NCBI GenBank assembly: GCA_902168115.1
Contig: CABHPB010000141.1
Span: 64,001 to 128,000, forward strand
Direction of reading: 5' to 3'
Source of the DNA: an uncultured Methylopila sp.
GTDB lineage: Bacteria > Pseudomonadota > Alphaproteobacteria > Rhizobiales > Methylopilaceae
DNA length: 64,000 nt
Both the position numbers and the translations under genes were made by a program. Of this stretch, positions 51,459 to 61,961 are shown in pieces. Positions within the stretch are counted from its first letter, which is position 1, and each line of letters opens with the position of its first letter. The notes under the pieces were generated by a model that was not told the origin of the DNA, ran no database searches, and saw only the letters and a program-made list of their open reading frames with translations.

Positions 51459-52421
51459 ATGCGCGACAGGATCTCGCGCCGCGCAGTCCTGGCGGGCGCC
51501 GCGTTCGCGCTGCTGGCGGCACGACCGGCCGTCGCGATGAAGCGCCTTCGGATCGGCGTGACGCTGCATCCGTACTATTCCTACGTCGCCAATATCGTCG
51601 GCGACCGCGCCGAGGTCGTGCCGCTGATCCCGGTCGGCTTCAATCCGCACGCCTACGAGCCGCGCGGCGAGGACATCAAGCGGCTCGGCGCGCTCGACGT
51701 GGTGGTGCTGAACGGGATCGGGCACGACGACTTCGCCGAGCGCATGATCCGCGCCTCGGAAAAACCCGACGTTCCGGTGATCGAGGCCAATCGGGACGTG
51801 CCCCTGCTCGCCGCGGTCGGGCAGATGGCGCAATCGCGCGGCAAGTCGGTCTCCGGCAAGGTCGTCAACTCCCATACCTTCCTGTCCATCACCGGCTCGA
51901 TCACGCAGGTCCAGACCATCGCGCGCGAGCTTGGCAGGCTCGATCCGGACAACGCCGACGTCTTCTCGAAGAACGCCCGCGCCTACGCCCAGCGGCTGCG
52001 GAAGATCCGCGCTGCGGCCCTCGCGCAGCTTGCCGAGGCGCCGGCCGCGTCGTTCCGGGTGGCGACCATCCACGGCGCCTATGACTACCTGCTGCGCGAG
52101 TTCGGCCTCGAGGTGACGGCGGTGGTCGAGCCGGCGCACGGCGTCGAGCCGAGCCCCGCGCAGCTCGCCAAGACGATCGAGCAGATCAGGGCGCTCGACG
52201 TGAAGGTCATCTTCTCCGAGCTGAACTTCCCGTCCGCCTATGTCGACACGATCCGCCGCGAGACGGGCGTCAGGCTCTACCCGCTCAGCCACGTCATCTA
52301 CGGCGCCTACACGCCGGAGAAGTTCGAGGTCGAGATGGCGGAGAACTTCGCGACCGTCGTGCGCGCGATCAAGGAGATGGGCGCCGACGCGCCGTCGCCG
52401 GCGCCGGAGGCCGGGCGGTGA
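51459..52421 (+). CDS. fpvC: FpvC-like metal ABC solute-binding protein
   Basis: A 320-residue ZnuA/TroA-family (cluster A-I) binding protein. The signal peptide has a twin-arginine motif (SRRAVLAGAAFALLA), unusual for this family. Ligand-type residues are conserved: a His in FNPHAYEPRGEDI, one in VVNSHTFLSI, and a third in ATIHGAYDYLLREFGLE, followed by SELNFPSAYVDTI. In P. aeruginosa FpvC (PA2407) is the periplasmic chelator that takes Fe(II) after reduction. The gene is fifth in the operon. The 4-nt gap before it is the only non-overlap in the cluster after fpvG. Confidence 0.88.
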   Translation: MRDRISRRAVLAGAAFALLAARPAVAMKRLRIGVTLHPYYSYVANIVGDRAEVVPLIPVGFNPHAYEPRGEDIKRLGALDVVVLNGIGHDDFAERMIRASEKPDVPVIEANRDVPLLAAVGQMAQSRGKSVSGKVVNSHTFLSITGSITQVQTIARELGRLDPDNADVFSKNARAYAQRLRKIRAAALAQLAEAPAASFRVATIHGAYDYLLREFGLEVTAVVEPAHGVEPSPAQLAKTIEQIRALDVKVIFSELNFPSAYVDTIRRETGVRLYPLSHVIYGAYTPEKFEVEMAENFATVVRAIKEMGADAPSPAPEAGR

Positions 52422-53176
52422 GCGGACCGTCCGTCTCGTTTTCGGGCGTCGGCCTCGTCGTCGGCCGGACCGAGATTCTGCGCGGCGTCTCCTTCGATGT
52501 GGCGGCGGGATCGCTGCACGCGGTCGTCGGGCCGAACGGCGGCGGCAAGAGCTCGCTCATAAGGGCCCTCCTCGGCCGGGCCCCGCATTCTGGCGAGATC
52601 GCGGTCGACTGGCCCGGAGCGCCCGGCGTGGTCGCCTACGTTCCCCAGACGCTCGACTTCGACCGCGGGCTGCCGATGACGGTGCTGGACGAGCTCGCCG
52701 CGATGACAACACGCCGGCCGGCCTTCCTCAGACCGTCAGCGCGCGACCGGGATCTCATCCTTTCTGCGCTCGCGCGCGTCGGCATGGCGGAAAAGGCCGA
52801 CCGTCTCGTCGGCGCGCTGTCCGGCGGCGAGCGCCAGCGCGCGCTGATGGCGCAGGCCCTGATCCCCGACCCCGAACTCCTCGTTCTCGACGAGCCGATG
52901 GCCGCGCTCGACGAGGCGGGCGCGCAGGCCTTCGAGACGCTGATCGGCGAACTGAAGGCGCGGGGCGCGACCGTGATCTGGATCGAGCACGACCTCGCCG
53001 CCGTGCGCCGTCTCGCCGACCGCGTCACCGGGCTCAATCGAAGCCTCCTGTTCGACGGCGCGCCCGGCGAGGAGCTGAGGCCCGAGCGCCTGTTCGACCT
53101 GTTCTCCCACCATCCGCGGCCGGCGGCGAGCGACGGCGACGTGATCGCCCTGCGACGGGCGGGAGGCGCGTCATGA
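52418..53176 (+). CDS. fpvD: FpvD-like ABC transporter ATPase
   Basis: A 252-residue ATP-binding subunit. Walker A is GPNGGGKSS near residue 40, the signature LSGGERQRALMAQAL, Walker B LLVLDEPMAALD and the switch His in IWIEHDLAAVR. It belongs to the metal (Zn/Mn/Fe) ABC group. GTG start overlapping the binding-protein gene by 4 bp. It corresponds in place to FpvD (PA2408) and would power uptake of released Fe2+. Confidence 0.92.
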   Translation: MSGPSVSFSGVGLVVGRTEILRGVSFDVAAGSLHAVVGPNGGGKSSLIRALLGRAPHSGEIAVDWPGAPGVVAYVPQTLDFDRGLPMTVLDELAAMTTRRPAFLRPSARDRDLILSALARVGMAEKADRLVGALSGGERQRALMAQALIPDPELLVLDEPMAALDEAGAQAFETLIGELKARGATVIWIEHDLAAVRRLADRVTGLNRSLLFDGAPGEELRPERLFDLFSHHPRPAASDGDVIALRRAGGAS

Positions 53177-54078
53177 GCGGCGCCTTCGAGGCTTTCCGCG
53201 CCTTCGTGCAATCGCTGGCGGCGGCCGGCTGGCTGCCGCCCTCGCTCGCCTACGGCTTCATCGTCAATGCGCTGGTCGCCGGACTGATCGTCGGCCCGGT
53301 TCTGGGGAGCCTCGGGACGCTCGTCGTGGTCAAGCGTCACGCCTTCTTCTCGGAAGCGGTCGGCCACGCCGCGCTGACCGGCGTCGCGCTCGGCATCCTG
53401 GTCGGTGAACCCTATAGCGGCCCCTACGGCGCGCTGTTCGGCTACTGCCTGCTGTTCGGGATCGCGCTCAACTACCTTCGGAACCGCACCGGGCTTTCGG
53501 CCGACACGCTGATCGGCGTCGCGCTCTCGATGTCGCTCGCGCTCGGCGCCAGCGTGCTGCTGGTGCTTGCGGGCAAGATCAACATCCACATCCTCGAGAA
53601 TGTGCTGTTCGGCTCGGTGCTGACCGTCACCGGCGCGGACATCGCGATCCTCGCAGTCGTCGGCGCCTGCGTGCTGGCGCTCACCTTCGGCTTCTACAAC
53701 CGCTTCATGCTCGCGAGCTTCAACGCCGAGCTCGCCGCCGTGCGCGGCGTCCCGGTCAAGGCGCTCGACTATCTGTTCGTGATCCTCGTGACGGTCGTCA
53801 CGGTGGCGAGCGTCAAGATCATCGGGGCGATCCTCGTCGGCGCGCTGCTGGTGATCCCCGCAGCGGCCGCGCGCACCGTTGCGACGTCGCTGCGCGGCTT
53901 CCTGCGCCTTTCAATGCTGTTCGCCACGCTGAGCGCGATCGTGGGCGTCATCGCGCCGATGGAGCTCGACATCCCCGTGCCGTCCGGAGCGGCGATCATC
54001 CTGACGGCCGGTTCGCTGTTCCTGCTCGCCGCGCTCGCGCGGGCGACCTTGCCGCGCCTCAGGGGACAAAGCGCATGA
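53173..54078 (+). CDS. fpvE: FpvE-like metal ABC transporter permease
   Basis: A 301-residue ABC-3 family permease with 8 or 9 helices (GFIVNALVAGLIVGPVLGSLGTLVVVKRHAFFSEAVGHAALTGVALG is the typical start). The coupling helix with the EAVGHAALTG motif fits ZnuB/TroC-type permeases. The conserved LVGALLVIPAAAARTVA near the C-terminus is the family signature. It overlaps the ATPase by 4 bp and the next gene by 4 bp. Corresponds to FpvE (PA2409). Confidence 0.9.
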   Translation: MSGAFEAFRAFVQSLAAAGWLPPSLAYGFIVNALVAGLIVGPVLGSLGTLVVVKRHAFFSEAVGHAALTGVALGILVGEPYSGPYGALFGYCLLFGIALNYLRNRTGLSADTLIGVALSMSLALGASVLLVLAGKINIHILENVLFGSVLTVTGADIAILAVVGACVLALTFGFYNRFMLASFNAELAAVRGVPVKALDYLFVILVTVVTVASVKIIGAILVGALLVIPAAAARTVATSLRGFLRLSMLFATLSAIVGVIAPMELDIPVPSGAAIILTAGSLFLLAALARATLPRLRGQSA

Positions 54079-55022
54079 GACGGCTCGCGGTCATCCTGTG
54101 TCTGGCGGCTGGGCTGCTGGCAACAGGCGCGGCGCGGGCGCAGGCCGAACGCCTCCTCGTGCTGACGGCCCACCCGGCCGCCCAGGCGATCGTCGCGACG
54201 CTCGCCGCCGGAACCGACATCGAGCCCCGGCCGGTCCAGCCCGCCAAGCTGCCGGCGACCCGCCTGACCTCGTTCCTCGCCGGGCGCGGCGCCGCAGGAT
54301 TGCGCGAGGCCGCCGCAGACGCGGACGCGGTCGTGACGTTCCGGTCGTTCTGGCCGGACGATCCGCTCTATCCGCACGCGCGGCGCGCCAACATCCGCAT
54401 CGTCGAGATCGACGCCGGCCGCCCGCTCGACGGCGCATTGCCGGGCATCGCGCTGCTATCCCCGCCGGACGATCGGGCGGCCTATGAGGCGCTCGCGCTC
54501 TCTCCCATGCCGGCGGCGGGCGAGGCCGCCGCGCCATGGCTGTCCCCGACCGCGCTCGGCCGCATGCTCGACGTCGTCGCCGCTGACCTAGAGCGCCTGT
54601 CGCCGACAGCGAAAGACCGGATCGCCAGAAATCTCGCCGAGGCCAAGCGCCGCCTGATCGGCGCCAAGGCCGAGGCGGACCAGAAGCTCGCCTCGGCGAC
54701 GTCGGTCACGGCGATCGCCCTGTCCGGTCGATACGGCTATCTCGCCAACGACCTCGGCCTCGACCTCGTCGCGTCGATCACCGCAGCGCCGCAGGAATGG
54801 ACCGACGAGAGGTTGGCGAAACTCGCCGCTTTCATCAGAGCCAAGGAGGCGAAGGTCGTGCTGGGCGACGCCGAACCCGACGCAGCGCTGGCCAAGGCCA
54901 TAGCCGACGGCGGCGCGCGACCTGTCGTCATGCGTCCGATCGAGGCGGACGCCGCCGACGCCGTCGGGCTTGTTCACTCGAACGCTGTGGGGCTGGCCGC
55001 AGCGCTGGCGGCAAGTCCTTAG
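54075..55022 (+). CDS. fpvF: FpvF-like second solute-binding protein
   Basis: A 315-residue periplasmic protein with a signal peptide (AVILCLAAGLLATGAARAQA) and a fold like ZnuA/TroA (long linking helix AKDRIARNLAEAKRRLIGAKAEADQKL between two lobes; ALSGRYGYLANDLGLDLVASITAAPQEWTDERLAKLAAFIRAKEAKVVLGD). It lacks the three metal-ligand histidines at the positions seen in the fpvC-like protein, so it should not bind free metal. In P. aeruginosa FpvF (PA2410) binds pyoverdine and pairs with FpvC; this protein probably binds the siderophore. It ends the operon. Confidence 0.8.
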   Translation: MRRLAVILCLAAGLLATGAARAQAERLLVLTAHPAAQAIVATLAAGTDIEPRPVQPAKLPATRLTSFLAGRGAAGLREAAADADAVVTFRSFWPDDPLYPHARRANIRIVEIDAGRPLDGALPGIALLSPPDDRAAYEALALSPMPAAGEAAAPWLSPTALGRMLDVVAADLERLSPTAKDRIARNLAEAKRRLIGAKAEADQKLASATSVTAIALSGRYGYLANDLGLDLVASITAAPQEWTDERLAKLAAFIRAKEAKVVLGDAEPDAALAKAIADGGARPVVMRPIEADAADAVGLVHSNAVGLAAALAASP

Positions 55023-55561
55023 TGACCCGCGGGGGCCAAAAAAGATCGCGCGCCGTGCAGCGAAAACGAAGCGGTCGTTGCTGCGGTAGCGATCAAATCG
55101 ATGGCCGCGTCGCTTCCTGCGCCAGCTTCATACGCTCTGGAAGATCCGCCGGGCGTTTCCGTCGAGACCATCATCAACAGAGCCGAAAGGCAAACGCCGC
55201 CGACGTCTGCTGAGGGGTCAGAAACAGGCATGTCTTCGGAGTAGGTGTCGACGGCGGTAAAAGCCCTCGTTGATCTCGTCCATTTCGAGCACGATGTCGT
55301 ACGGCACCTTGGCTTCGGCCAGCAGCACGTTCATGTGGCCGGGCAGGCGCCCCGCCACCGGGTGGATCGCGAAGCGGACGGTCTTGCCGCCGCGCGCAGC
55401 TTGCGGGTGAGCTCGGAGATCGAGCCCTGCGCCTGCGCCACCGCCATGCCGTCGGCGGCGATGCGTCCCCTCTCCCACCCCGGCGACATCGGTCGGCACG
55501 ACGCGATCTCCCGGCAGGGATCGGGTCCGTGCGCGAGACGAGGCACCGGGGCGGGGGGCCG
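55023..55561. other. 539-bp gap holding only a gene remnant
   Basis: Between the last Fpv-like gene and lpdA no intact known gene is visible. It contains the pntB remnant at 55260-55450. A 47-codon plus-strand frame (about 55,101-55,244) and a minus-strand frame over the same bases match no family I know and are not called. Confidence 0.6.
55260..55450 (-). pseudogene. pntB: Fragment of pntB (transhydrogenase beta subunit)
   Basis: About 64 residues of PntB are recognisable on the minus strand: [19 protein letters not shown], then after a 1-nt shift [41 protein letters not shown]. These are the NADP-binding domain III of the proton-pumping transhydrogenase, normally part of a protein of about 460 residues. 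Homology ends abruptly on both sides; the frameshift is a missing base near 55,388. Nothing upstream or downstream belongs to PntA or PntB, so this is a relic of a deletion or rearrangement. A functional copy must be elsewhere, if the cell has one. Confidence 0.8.
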
Positions 55562-57319
55562 CTATTTCTTCTGCGGCGGCAGGTCGGTGCAGTGGCCTTC
55601 AAACACCTCGGCCGCCATGCCGATGGACTCGCCGAGCGTCGGGTGCGGGTGGATGGTCTTGCCGATGTCGGCGGGCATGCAGCCCATCTCCACCGCAAGG
55701 CACACCTCGCTGATGAGGTCGCCGGCGTTCGTGCCGACGACGCCGCCGCCGACCAGCCGGTGGGTGGCCGCGTCGAACAGAAGCTTGGTGAAGCCCTCGT
55801 CGCGCCCGTTCGCGATGGCCCGTCCCGAAGCGGCCCAGGGGAACACGGCCTTGCCGATCTTGATCCCTTCGGCCTTGCACTGATCCTCGGTCTTGCCGGT
55901 CCAGGCGATCTCGGGATCGGTGTAGGCGACCGAGGGGATCTGGCGGGCGTCGAAGAACGATTTCTCGCCATGGGCGGCTTCCGCCGCGACGTGACCTTCG
56001 TGCACCGCCTTATGGGCCAGCATCGGCTGCCCGACGATGTCGCCGATCGCGTAGATGTGCGGGACGTTGGTGCGCATCTGCTTGTCGGCCGGAATGAAGC
56101 CGCGGTCGCTGACGGCGACGCCGGCCTTGTCGGCGCCGATCTTGTTCCCGTTCGGCGACCGTCCGACGGCGACCAGCACGAGATCGTAGAGCTGCGGCCC
56201 GGCCGGGGCCTTCTCGCCCTCGAACGTCACCTCGATCCCGGCCTCCGTCGCCTTCGCGCCGACGGTCTTGGTCTTCAGCATGACGGCGTCGAAGCGGTGG
56301 GCGTTCTTCTTCTCCCAGACCTTGACCAGGTCGCGGTCCGCGCCCGGCATCAGGCCGTCGAGCATCTCGACCACGTCGATGCGCGATCCGAGCACCGAGT
56401 AGACGGTCGCCATCTCGAGCCCGATGATGCCGCCGCCGACGACGAGCATGCGCTTGGGGATCGAAGCCAGCAGCAGCGCGCCGGTGGAGTCGACGATCCG
56501 AGGGTCTTCCGGAAGGAAGGGCAGCTTCACCGCCTGCGACCCCGCCGCGATGATCGCCTTGGCGAACCGCACGGTCTTCTTGCCCGAGGCCGTCTCGACC
56601 TCGACGTGGTGCGGATCGAGGAACGCGCCGACGCCGGTGACGACCTCGACCTTGCGCGCCTTCGCCATGCCGGCGAGGCCGCCCGTCAGCTTGCCGATCA
56701 CCCCGTCCTTGAAGCCCCGGAGCTTGTCGAGATCGATCTGCGGCGGCCCGAACGAGACGCCGTGCGCGCCGAGATGGGCGGCTTCGTCGACCACGGCCGC
56801 CGTGTGGAGCAGCGCCTTGCTGGGGATGCAGCCGACATTGAGACAGACGCCGCCGAGCGTCGCGTAGCGCTCGACCAGCACCGTCTTCATGCCGAGGTCG
56901 GCCGCGCGGAAGGCGGCCGAATAGCCGCCGGGACCCGCGCCGAGCACCAGCATCTCGCACTCGATGTCGGCCTTGCCCCCATAGCTCGCCGCCGCGGGCG
57001 CGGGCGTCGCGGCCTGGGCGGGGGACGCAGCGGCGGGCTCGGCAGCTTTGGGCGCCGGCGCCGGGGCGGCGGCCCCGCCCGTCGCCTCGAGCGTCAGGAT
57101 GACCGAGCCCTCGCTGACCTTGTCGTCGACCTTGAGCCTGACCTCCTTCACCACGCCTGCGGCGGACGACGGGATCTCCATCGACGCCTTGTCGGACTCC
57201 ACCATGATGAGCCCGGTGTCGACCGCGACGGTCTCGCCCGGCTTCACCATCACCTCGATAACCGCGACGTCCTTGAAGTCGCCGATATCGGGAACCTTCA
57301 CTTCGACTTGGTTCGCCAT
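55562..57319 (-). CDS. lpdA: Dihydrolipoyl dehydrogenase with N-terminal lipoyl domain (E3)
   Basis: A 585-residue E3 subunit that reoxidises lipoyl groups with NAD+. The first about 80 residues are a lipoyl domain ([10 protein letters not shown] with Lys44), then a Pro/Ala linker, then the flavoprotein: FAD motif [20 protein letters not shown], redox-active disulfide [16 protein letters not shown] motif [23 protein letters not shown], and the catalytic His-Glu HPHPTLGES near the end. E3 with its own lipoyl domain is known in some pyruvate dehydrogenase complexes. It ends an aceE-aceF-lpdA operon. The start is fixed by the lipoyl domain. Confidence 0.95.
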   Translation of the reverse strand: MANQVEVKVPDIGDFKDVAVIEVMVKPGETVAVDTGLIMVESDKASMEIPSSAAGVVKEVRLKVDDKVSEGSVILTLEATGGAAAPAPAPKAAEPAAASPAQAATPAPAAASYGGKADIECEMLVLGAGPGGYSAAFRAADLGMKTVLVERYATLGGVCLNVGCIPSKALLHTAAVVDEAAHLGAHGVSFGPPQIDLDKLRGFKDGVIGKLTGGLAGMAKARKVEVVTGVGAFLDPHHVEVETASGKKTVRFAKAIIAAGSQAVKLPFLPEDPRIVDSTGALLLASIPKRMLVVGGGIIGLEMATVYSVLGSRIDVVEMLDGLMPGADRDLVKVWEKKNAHRFDAVMLKTKTVGAKATEAGIEVTFEGEKAPAGPQLYDLVLVAVGRSPNGNKIGADKAGVAVSDRGFIPADKQMRTNVPHIYAIGDIVGQPMLAHKAVHEGHVAAEAAHGEKSFFDARQIPSVAYTDPEIAWTGKTEDQCKAEGIKIGKAVFPWAASGRAIANGRDEGFTKLLFDAATHRLVGGGVVGTNAGDLISEVCLAVEMGCMPADIGKTIHPHPTLGESIGMAAEVFEGHCTDLPPQKK

Positions 57320-57336
57320 CGTTCAGCCCCCCGATC

Positions 57337-58911
57337 TCAGAACAGCACGCGCCGCATGTCCGAAAGGACGCTGGCGAAATGGGCGTTGAAACGCGCCGCC
57401 GCGGCGCCGTCGATGACGCGGTGGTCCCAGGACAGCGACAGCGGCAGGGTGAGGCGCGACTCGTAGGTCTTGCCGTCCGCCGAATGCTGCTTCCAGTAGC
57501 TTCTGCACACGCCCATGATCGCGACTTCGGGCGCGTTGATGATCGGCGTGAAGTAGACCCCGCCGATGCCGCCGAGCGAGGAGATCGAGAAGGTCCCGCC
57601 CTGCATCTGGTCGGGCTTGATCTTGCCCTCGCGCGCGAGCTTGGCGAGCTCGTTCATCTCCTTGCCGATCTCCGGGATCGTCTTCTTGTCGGCGTCCTTG
57701 ATGACCGGAACCATCAGGCCGTTCGGCGTGTCGGCGGCGAAGCCGATGTGCCAGTAGTTCTTGTAGACCAGCGCATCGCCGTCGAGGCTGGCGTTGAACT
57801 CCGGGAACTTCTTCAGCGCCGAGACCGCCGCCTTGACCATGAAAGGCAGCATCGACAGCTTCACGCCGCTCTTCTCCAGCTCCTTGTTCATCCGGACGCG
57901 GAACTGCTCGAGGTCGGTGATGTCGGCCTCGTCGTGGTTCGTGACGTGCGGGATCACGACCCAGTTCCGGTGAAGGTTCGCGCCGGAGATCTTTTTGATC
58001 CGGCTGAGGTCCTTGCGCTCGACCGGGCCGAACTTGGCGAAGTCGATCTTCGGCCACGGCAGGAGGTCGATCCCGACGCTCCCGGCCGACGACGCGGGCG
58101 CCACGGCGGACTTGGCGACGGGAGCCGCCGCGCCGCCGCCCTTGGCGAAGGCCTCGACGTCCTCGCGCGTGATGCGGCCGTGCGGTCCGGTGCCCGACAC
58201 CTTGCCAAGGTCGACGCCGGTCTCGCGCGCCAGTTTCCGCACGGCGGGGCCGGCATAGGCGAGCGCGAAGGCCGCCTCGTCGACCGCTCCGCCCGCGGCA
58301 GGCGCCGCCGGCGACGCCGGTGATGCTGCCGCGGGCGCCGGGGACGCGGCGGTCACGCCGGCCCCGTCCCCCGAGGCCAGCGTCAGGATGACGGCGCCCT
58401 CGCTGACCTTGTCGCCGACCTTGAGCCTGATCTCCTGCACCCGTCCCGAGAGCGGTGCCGGCACGTCCATCGTGGCCTTGTCCGATTCGAGCGCCAGCAA
58501 CGGATCTTCGGCCTTCACCTCGTCGCCGGCCTTAACGAAAATCTCGATGACGGGCACGTCCTTGAAGTCGCCAATGTCGGGAACACGCACCTCCGCGACG
58601 CCGGACGGCGCGCTGACGGAGGATGGCGGCGCGCTCACGTTTGGGCGGACGAGAGCCTCGTCGGAACCGCCTGCGTCCTCGATCTGCATGATGACGACGC
58701 CGGCGCTCACTTTGTCGCCGAGGCTGACCGCGACGGCCTTGACCACGCCGGCGCGGGGCGACGGAACCTCCATGGTCGCCTTGTCGGACTCGAGCGCCAC
58801 CAGCGGGTCTTCCGCCTTCACGCTGTCGCCCGGCTTCACGAAGATTTCGATGATTGGAACGTCGCTGAAGTCGCCGATGTCCGGGACTTCGACGTCAAAC
58901 TGATTGCTCAT
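57337..58911 (-). CDS. aceF: Pyruvate dehydrogenase E2, dihydrolipoyl acetyltransferase
   Basis: A 524-residue E2 with two lipoyl domains (DKAT motifs with Lys44 and Lys145), a peripheral subunit-binding domain (about 215-255: PAVRKLARETGVDLGKVSGTGPHGRITREDV) and the C-terminal catalytic domain (about 290-524) with DHRVIDG near residue 497 and LPLSLSWDHRV. It transfers acetyl groups from E1 to CoA. Pro/Ala linkers separate the domains. It lies between E1 and E3 with gaps of 17 and 23 bp. E. coli AceF has three lipoyl domains, this one two. Confidence 0.95.
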   Translation of the reverse strand: MSNQFDVEVPDIGDFSDVPIIEIFVKPGDSVKAEDPLVALESDKATMEVPSPRAGVVKAVAVSLGDKVSAGVVIMQIEDAGGSDEALVRPNVSAPPSSVSAPSGVAEVRVPDIGDFKDVPVIEIFVKAGDEVKAEDPLLALESDKATMDVPAPLSGRVQEIRLKVGDKVSEGAVILTLASGDGAGVTAASPAPAAASPASPAAPAAGGAVDEAAFALAYAGPAVRKLARETGVDLGKVSGTGPHGRITREDVEAFAKGGGAAAPVAKSAVAPASSAGSVGIDLLPWPKIDFAKFGPVERKDLSRIKKISGANLHRNWVVIPHVTNHDEADITDLEQFRVRMNKELEKSGVKLSMLPFMVKAAVSALKKFPEFNASLDGDALVYKNYWHIGFAADTPNGLMVPVIKDADKKTIPEIGKEMNELAKLAREGKIKPDQMQGGTFSISSLGGIGGVYFTPIINAPEVAIMGVCRSYWKQHSADGKTYESRLTLPLSLSWDHRVIDGAAAARFNAHFASVLSDMRRVLF

Positions 58912-58934
58912 CGCGTTGTCCTTGATTGGCGCTG

Positions 58935-61619
<2,685 letters not shown>

Positions 61620-61736
61620 TGCGTCCTCCCCATCCCTTGTTCTTGATCGTTGCGTCTTCGGCCGCCGCCGCAGGCGACGGATGTGCGACGTCGGCCGCCG
61701 TGACTGCGCTGTCGCGGCAAGAAGGCGTCGGTCGTC

Positions 61737-61961
61737 TCAGCAGCACCGCATCGCCGACCCGGGCCCGACGCCGTAGCGTCGGTCCTGGCGTTCCCGGAAG
61801 AACTCGGCCTGCGTCATCACGGGTTCGCCGGGATGAACGCGGCGCAGATGCTCGACATAGGCATCGTAGTCCGGAACTCCGACCATGAGTCGAGCAGTCT
61901 GCAAGACGAGACGACCCGCCGTCTTGGACTTAAGAAGCAGCGGGCTGCAGAGGCATCGCAT
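61737..61961 (-). CDS. YbdD/YjiX family small protein
   Basis: A 74-residue protein of the YbdD/YjiX (DUF466) family: TARLMVGVPDYDAYVEHLRRVHPGEP and TQAEFFRERQDRRYGVG, ending in two cysteines (MRCC). In E. coli the family genes ybdD and yjiX directly follow cstA and btsT (yjiA-region) respectively, and are needed for full activity of these peptide/pyruvate transporters. Here too it lies immediately after cstA, overlapping it by 32 bp. The ATG at 61961 includes the helix before MVGVPDYD, as in relatives. Confidence 0.88.
   Translation of the reverse strand: MRCLCSPLLLKSKTAGRLVLQTARLMVGVPDYDAYVEHLRRVHPGEPVMTQAEFFRERQDRRYGVGPGSAMRCC

Noticed and set aside
55019-55244. Small frames on both strands in the gap after the Fpv-like operon
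   Set aside because: No recognisable family, no good ribosome-binding site, and both strands are equally open.
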